DNA from: Azospirillum oryzae
GTDB lineage: Bacteria > Pseudomonadota > Alphaproteobacteria > Azospirillales > Azospirillaceae
Assembly: GCF_008364795.1 (NCBI RefSeq)
Contig: NZ_VTTM01000002.1
Span: forward strand, 650,590 to 714,589
Length of the DNA stretch: 64,000 nucleotides
Direction: 5' to 3'
A model generated the notes under the pieces. That model saw only the letters and a program-made list of their open reading frames with translations. It was not told the DNA's origin and did no database searches. The translations under genes were made by a program, and so were the position numbers. Below are positions 60,064 through 64,000 of the stretch, one piece after another (position 1 is the first letter of the stretch; each line of letters opens with the position of its first letter).

Positions 60064-61002
60064 ATGAAGCTCAACGAGATCCGTACCTTCATCGCCGTGG
60101 CCGATGCGCAGTCTGTGCAGGAGGCCGGCAACCGGCTGGGGCTGACGCAGTCGGCCGTGTCGCGGCTGATCCAGCGGTTGGAGGCGGAACTGGGTGTCGT
60201 GCTGTTCGACCGGCAGACCAAGCCGCTGGCCCTGACCCGCGACGGCGAACTGGCGTTGGCCCATGCAAGGCGCATCCTGGCGGCGACCAGCGACTTCGCC
60301 GATGCGTTCGCCGGGTCGGCTGAACCGCGCGGGCTGCTGCGGCTGGGCACGGCGCATGTGCTGACCGCGCTGGCCGCCGGCCGGCCTCTGGACGAGCTGC
60401 GGGCCGGTTTCCCCGGTCTGACCCTGCGGTTGCATGCGGACTGGAGCAACCCGCTGATCGAGCAGGTCCGCGCCGGCAGCCTGGACGGCGCGCTGGTCCT
60501 GATGTGCGACGATCAGGCGCCGCCCGACGATTTGCCGGTCCGCCGGATCGGGACCGAACCGGTCAGCATCATCGCCTCTCCCGGCGACGGTTCCGCCGAT
60601 CTGGCGGCCATGAACCGGCGCGGCTGGGTGTTGCAGCCGAACGGCTGCCGGTACCGCGAGGCCCTCCATCAGGCGCTTGCGCCGCTCGGCCTGCAGCCGA
60701 ACGTGACGGTGGAGGCCTATGACCAGAGCCTGCTGGTGTCGCTGGTGGCGCGCGGCGTCGGTTTCGGGCTGGCGCCGATGGGGCTGATCGCGCCGATACC
60801 CGGTGCGGTCGCCGTTCGGCCGCTCGACCTGCCCGATTTCCGGATGGCGGTGACGATCTGGCTGATTCAGGCGCGGACGACCGGCCGCATCGCCCCGGTG
60901 TTCGACCGGCTGGAGCAATCGCTGCGGCATGAATTGTCGGCGTGGCATCGGCCCGACCGCCGGACCGGGCAACCTCCCATCCTGCATTCCGCCGCGGAAT
61001 GA
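60064..61002 (+). CDS. LysR-family transcriptional regulator
   Basis: 312 residues from ATG 60064, although the frame opens at 59998. The N-terminal winged helix (MKLNEIRTFIAVADAQSVQEAG, LTQSAVSRLIQRLEAELG) is followed by a type 2 periplasmic-binding-like effector domain (about 90-295). It probably controls the transporter gene 108 bases downstream on the same strand. Its own NUDIX neighbour is divergent and may share the upstream spacer. Confidence 0.9.
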   Translation: MKLNEIRTFIAVADAQSVQEAGNRLGLTQSAVSRLIQRLEAELGVVLFDRQTKPLALTRDGELALAHARRILAATSDFADAFAGSAEPRGLLRLGTAHVLTALAAGRPLDELRAGFPGLTLRLHADWSNPLIEQVRAGSLDGALVLMCDDQAPPDDLPVRRIGTEPVSIIASPGDGSADLAAMNRRGWVLQPNGCRYREALHQALAPLGLQPNVTVEAYDQSLLVSLVARGVGFGLAPMGLIAPIPGAVAVRPLDLPDFRMAVTIWLIQARTTGRIAPVFDRLEQSLRHELSAWHRPDRRTGQPPILHSAAE

Positions 61003-61110
61003 CCCGGTTGCCGATTATGAATTTGCCGAACTGTTGGCACCCGCCTATCGTCGGGCCATAGCAGTTCCACAACACCGGCGCGCAATGCCGGCCCCTTCCG
61101 GGAGGACGCC

Positions 61111-62361
61111 TTGACCACCGCCACCCCCGCACCGGCGCCCTCCTGGAGGACGCCCGCACTCGTCGTCGTTTGCGGCTGCCTGATCTCGATGCTGGCCTTC
61201 GGACCACGGTCCAGCATGGGCCTGTTCATCGGCCCGCTTTCGGAAACCCGCGGCTGGGGCCGCGACGTCTTCGCGCTGGCAATGGCGATCCAGAACATCC
61301 TGTGGGGCGCCGGCGGCCCCTTCGCCGGGGCGCTGACCGACCGCTACGGCCCGGCCCCGGTCCTGGCCGGCGGTGGCATCCTCTATGCGGCCGGTCTGGC
61401 GCTGATGCCCTACGCCACCACCAGCGTGGAGCTGTACCTGACCGCGGGCGTGCTGATCGGGCTCGGCCTGTCCGGCGCGTCCTTCGGCATCATCATCGCC
61501 GGCTTCACCCGGCTGCTGCCGCCGGAACAGCGCAGCTGGTCGGTCGGCATCGCCACCGCGGCCGGGTCGATGGGCCAGTTCCTGTTTGCGCCGATGGGCC
61601 AGGCCTTCATCGCCGGCTTTGGCTGGCAGACCGCCCTGCTGCTGCTGGCGGCGTCGATGATCGCGGTGCCGCTGCTGGCCGGCGTCTTCCCCGGCCCGAA
61701 GGGCATGACGGCGAGCGGCGCCCCGGCGGTGACCGGCGCCAATATCGGCTATATCGCCGCCGTGCGGCAGGCGTTCCAGCACCGCAGCTATGTGCTGCTG
61801 GTCTCGGGCTTCTTCGTCTGCGGCTTTCAACTGGCTTTCATCACCACCCATCTGCCGCCTTATCTGACCGAGGCCGGCATCAGCCCGTCGCTGGCCGCCT
61901 GGGCGCTGGCGCTGATCGGCCTGTTCAACGTCATCGGTTCCTATGCCTCCGGCGTGCTGGCAGGCAAGGTCAGCAAGCGCTATCTGCTGTGCGGCAACTA
62001 TTTCTCGCGCGGCATCGCCACGGCGATCTTCATCCTGCTGCCGATCTCGCCGGTCACCGTCATCGCCTATGCCGCGGTGATGGGCCTGCTGTGGCTGTCC
62101 ACCGTGCCGCCGACCTCCGGACTCGTCGCGCTGATGTTCGGCACCCGCTACATGGGCACGCTCTACGGCTTCGCCTTCTTCAGCCATCAGGTCGGCGGTT
62201 TCCTGGGCGTCTGGCTCGGCGGCGTGCTGTACGAGCGCACGGGATCCTACGACGTCGTCTGGTGGCTGGGCGTGGCGCTGGCCATGTTCGCGACCATCAT
62301 CCACTGGCCGATCGCCGAGAAGCCGGCCCCGTCGCTGGCGGCGGCCGAGGCGAAGGCGTAA
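61111..62361 (+). CDS. major facilitator superfamily transporter
   Basis: 416 residues from TTG 61111 (GGGAGGA 5 bases upstream). Twelve membrane helices; loop 2-3 shows GALTDRYGPAPVLAGGG, the MFS signature, and helix 4-5 SFGIIIAGFTRLLPPEQRSWSVG. Similar to carboxylate/oxalate-formate-type permeases, substrate not certain. Probably regulated by the adjacent LysR protein: TTGCCGA occurs twice 15 bases apart near 61009-61030 in the intervening spacer, a possible operator. Confidence 0.9.
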   Translation: MTTATPAPAPSWRTPALVVVCGCLISMLAFGPRSSMGLFIGPLSETRGWGRDVFALAMAIQNILWGAGGPFAGALTDRYGPAPVLAGGGILYAAGLALMPYATTSVELYLTAGVLIGLGLSGASFGIIIAGFTRLLPPEQRSWSVGIATAAGSMGQFLFAPMGQAFIAGFGWQTALLLLAASMIAVPLLAGVFPGPKGMTASGAPAVTGANIGYIAAVRQAFQHRSYVLLVSGFFVCGFQLAFITTHLPPYLTEAGISPSLAAWALALIGLFNVIGSYASGVLAGKVSKRYLLCGNYFSRGIATAIFILLPISPVTVIAYAAVMGLLWLSTVPPTSGLVALMFGTRYMGTLYGFAFFSHQVGGFLGVWLGGVLYERTGSYDVVWWLGVALAMFATIIHWPIAEKPAPSLAAAEAKA

Positions 62362-62372
62362 GGTAGACCACC

Positions 62373-62780
62373 ATGAGCGACAGCCCCGCCCAATCCTCAT
62401 CCGGACTTCCCATCGGCCACGGACTTGCCGCGGCGCTGCTGGGCGGCATCCTGCTGGTCTGGGCCGGGCTGATGGGGCTGTCGCTGCAGCGCGCCGCGCT
62501 GCCGGATGCGACCGACGGCATGATGCTGGCGGTCTTCTCCCCCGGCACCAGCGATGCCGAGGCGATGACGGCGATGGTGCGGGCGGGCGGCGAACCGGTT
62601 CGGTCCACTTGGCTCGGGTTCGCCTGGGTCGCCCGCGGGGTGGAGCCCGGTTTTGTCGGCCGGCTGAAGGCGGAAGGTGCACTGGCCGCCTTCGGCGAGC
62701 TTCCGGTCGGCCCGACGCTGGGCGGCTGCACCGCCACCCCGGTCGACGCCGCCAAGATCGCCGCCACCAGGCTGCAATAG
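62373..62780 (+). CDS. small single-helix membrane protein
   Basis: 135 residues from ATG 62373, 11 bases after the transporter, so likely co-transcribed. I do not recognise it. One membrane helix near 16-37 (GLAAALLGGILLVWAGLMGL) followed by a soluble region of about 95 residues with Cys119. The 3' end is bordered by a 14-base direct repeat containing the stop codon. Role unknown. Confidence 0.6.
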   Translation: MSDSPAQSSSGLPIGHGLAAALLGGILLVWAGLMGLSLQRAALPDATDGMMLAVFSPGTSDAEAMTAMVRAGGEPVRSTWLGFAWVARGVEPGFVGRLKAEGALAAFGELPVGPTLGGCTATPVDAAKIAATRLQ

Positions 62781-62798
62781 GCCCGGCTGCAATAGGCC
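62770..62798 (+). repeat. 14-bp tandem repeat at the gene end
   Basis: GGCTGCAATAGGCC occurs at 62770-62783 and 62785-62798, one base apart; the first copy contains the stop codon of the small membrane protein. Looks like a recent slippage duplication. Confidence 0.8.
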
Positions 62799-62810
62799 GG
62801 TCTGTCCGCC

Positions 62811-64000
62811 TTACAGGCCGGTCGGCATCGCGCGCGTATCGGCGGTGCGGGTGGCGCCCTGGTCGATCAGCGGCTGCAGCGCCGGGGCGAGGCTTTTCAG
62901 AAGCTGGGCGGGCAGGGCGCTGGTGAAGCGGTAGTTGTCGGCCTCCGGCCCATGGACGAAGGCGGTCATCGTCCCGAAGAAGCGATCGCCGATGTAGAAG
63001 ACGAAGGTCGCCGTGCGGTTGACCGCCTTCGATTCGATCAGCACGCCGCCCGGCCCCCAGCGGTCCAGCCGATGGTCGCCGGTGCCGGTCTTGCCACCCA
63101 TCGGGATCGGCATGCCGGCCGGGTCCTTGAAGGAGCCCCAGACCCGCTTGGCGGTGCCGTTCTGCGCCACGTCCATCAGGGCGCGGCGCAGGGTGGCGCA
63201 CACCTCCGGCCGCAGCACGCGCTCGCCCTTCAGCGGCCCCAGCCCCAGCTTCGCCTCGTAGGGCGTGCCGGCGGCGAAATGCAGCGAGCGGATCTTCACC
63301 GTCGGCTGGCGCACCCCGTCGTTCAGGATCAGCCCCATCAGCTCCGCCAGCGCCGCCGGGCGGTCGGCCGAGCTGCCGATGGCGGTCGCCAGCGACGGCA
63401 CCAGCGTTTCGAACGGGTAGCCGACGCTGCGCCACTGGGCGGTGATGCGCTGGAACGCCTCCTCCTCCAGCCCGATGCGGATGCGGGTGTTCTGGGCGGC
63501 CATGCCCTTCTTGAACAGCCAGCGATAGCTTTCCTGGCGTTCGTCGGCGCTGGCCGCCAGCACCTCGGCCCGCGTGGCGCCGGGATGCTGCTGGAGGTAG
63601 GCGACGAGCCACAGCTCCAGCGGATGGACACGGGCGAGATAGCCGAGGTCGTTCAGCGGGAAGCGATCCGGCCCGTATTTGGTGTAGAGCGCCGAAAGCT
63701 GCCCGTCGGACAACGCCATCTTCGGCAGCCGGGCGCGCAGGAAGGCCGAGAATTCAGCCAGACCGGCCTTGGGCCTCACGCTGCGGAAGATCACCGCCAG
63801 CCGGTGCGGCACCGGGCGCGAACGGGTCGCCAGCCGGGCCAGCGCCTCGTCCGGCGTGCGCTTGCGGTAATCGTTGTAGAAACGGTTGAGGAAGTCCGAT
63901 CCCTCGCGGTCGGCGAAGCGGGCAAGATAGGCCTGCCGGGCCGGGTGGTCGGGCGAGCGCAGGATGTCGGCGCCGTCGTCGGCCCCCTCGTCCATATAGA
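62811..64000 (-). CDS. glycosyltransferase-51/transpeptidase penicillin-binding protein, C-terminal part (partial)
   Basis: At least 396 residues; the frame is open through the right edge, so the N-terminal transglycosylase part lies outside. Visible are a helical region (LSALYTKYGPDRFPLNDLGYLARVHPLELW), a transpeptidase-like region ending with a clear KTGTG motif (MGGKTGTGDHRLDRWG) and the beta-strand segment ATFVFYIGDRFFGTMTAFVHG. LVPSLATAIGSSADRPAALAEL corresponds to the ATA segment before the KTG in class A PBPs. No SxN motif is evident in the visible part. Convergent with the small membrane protein gene. Confidence 0.8.
   Translation of the reverse strand, partial: YMDEGADDGADILRSPDHPARQAYLARFADREGSDFLNRFYNDYRKRTPDEALARLATRSRPVPHRLAVIFRSVRPKAGLAEFSAFLRARLPKMALSDGQLSALYTKYGPDRFPLNDLGYLARVHPLELWLVAYLQQHPGATRAEVLAASADERQESYRWLFKKGMAAQNTRIRIGLEEEAFQRITAQWRSVGYPFETLVPSLATAIGSSADRPAALAELMGLILNDGVRQPTVKIRSLHFAAGTPYEAKLGLGPLKGERVLRPEVCATLRRALMDVAQNGTAKRVWGSFKDPAGMPIPMGGKTGTGDHRLDRWGPGGVLIESKAVNRTATFVFYIGDRFFGTMTAFVHGPEADNYRFTSALPAQLLKSLAPALQPLIDQGATRTADTRAMPTGL

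Noticed and set aside
62764..62800. Mobile-element target-site duplication
   Set aside because: The two 14-base copies are one base apart with nothing between them; simple slippage is more likely.

Overview
The window comes from the chromosome of a GC-rich alphaproteobacterium. Gene content and protein style point to the Rhodospirillales, most plausibly Azospirillum or a close relative (inference; no 16S rRNA is present). Supporting signs are an NDUFA12-type complex I accessory subunit, an FtsZ with a very long Pro/Gln linker, meso-DAP peptidoglycan synthesis (DNPR motif in MurE), a cysE-iscR-cysteine desulfurase cluster, a bacteriohemerythrin, and c-di-GMP enzymes. I see no prophage, insertion sequence, CRISPR array or integrated island; this is mostly conserved core chromosome.

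Layout. 1-250: start of an ABC1/UbiB-like kinase (minus, cut by the window edge). 251-816: a gene-free stretch with a candidate small RNA ending in a strong terminator. 817-9322: a periplasmic amino-acid-type binding protein, ppx, rlmE, guaB, a hypothetical gene (minus), ligA with an internally duplicated HhH module, and a hemerythrin. 9579-30849 (minus): one complete division and cell wall (dcw) cluster, read mraZ-rsmH-ftsL-ftsI-murE-murF-mraY-murD-ftsW-murG-orf82-murC-murB-ddl-ftsQ-ftsA-ftsZ, followed by lpxC. From mraZ to ftsQ no gap exceeds 13 bases and most neighbours share an ATGA stop/start overlap, so the genes are almost certainly co-transcribed and translationally coupled. 30850-31580: a gene-free control region carrying 10-base-period TGGGN arrays (the known MraZ operator pattern) and inverted pairs of DnaA boxes. 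31581-31988 (minus): RNase P RNA.

32068-37616 (minus): an ABC-F ATPase, an EamA transporter and a muramoyl-alanine amidase as one coupled operon, then an unknown membrane protein and a TerB/DnaJ protein. 37902-45482: a GNAT acetyltransferase, a fused HyuA-HyuB oxoprolinase-type enzyme, an AcoR-like sigma-54 activator facing it, and a response-regulator diguanylate cyclase. 45595-50880 (minus): tRNA-Met, mnmA, a [2Fe-2S] ferredoxin, an HscB-like J-protein, a cysteine desulfurase, iscR and cysE, i.e. a sulfur/Fe-S/tRNA-thiolation neighbourhood without iscU, iscA or hscA. 51228-53902: an alpha/beta hydrolase, a DUF2155 protein, a glycine-zipper lipoprotein, MlaD and NDUFA12. 54084-58456: rplY with a hairpin leader, pth, ychF and a Na/Pi cotransporter preceded by a Pho-box-like repeat. 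58645-64000: an EAL phosphodiesterase, a NUDIX hydrolase, a LysR regulator with a major facilitator transporter, a small membrane protein, and the C-terminal part of a glycosyltransferase/transpeptidase-type penicillin-binding protein.

The most noteworthy signals are regulatory or structural features of otherwise ordinary genes: the mraZ-rnpB control region, the duplicated HhH unit of LigA, the coupled 82-residue ORF inside the dcw cluster, the atypical HscB-like protein, the Pho box, the rplY leader, and paired palindromes at 37714-37779. I did not find a clearly new multi-gene system.
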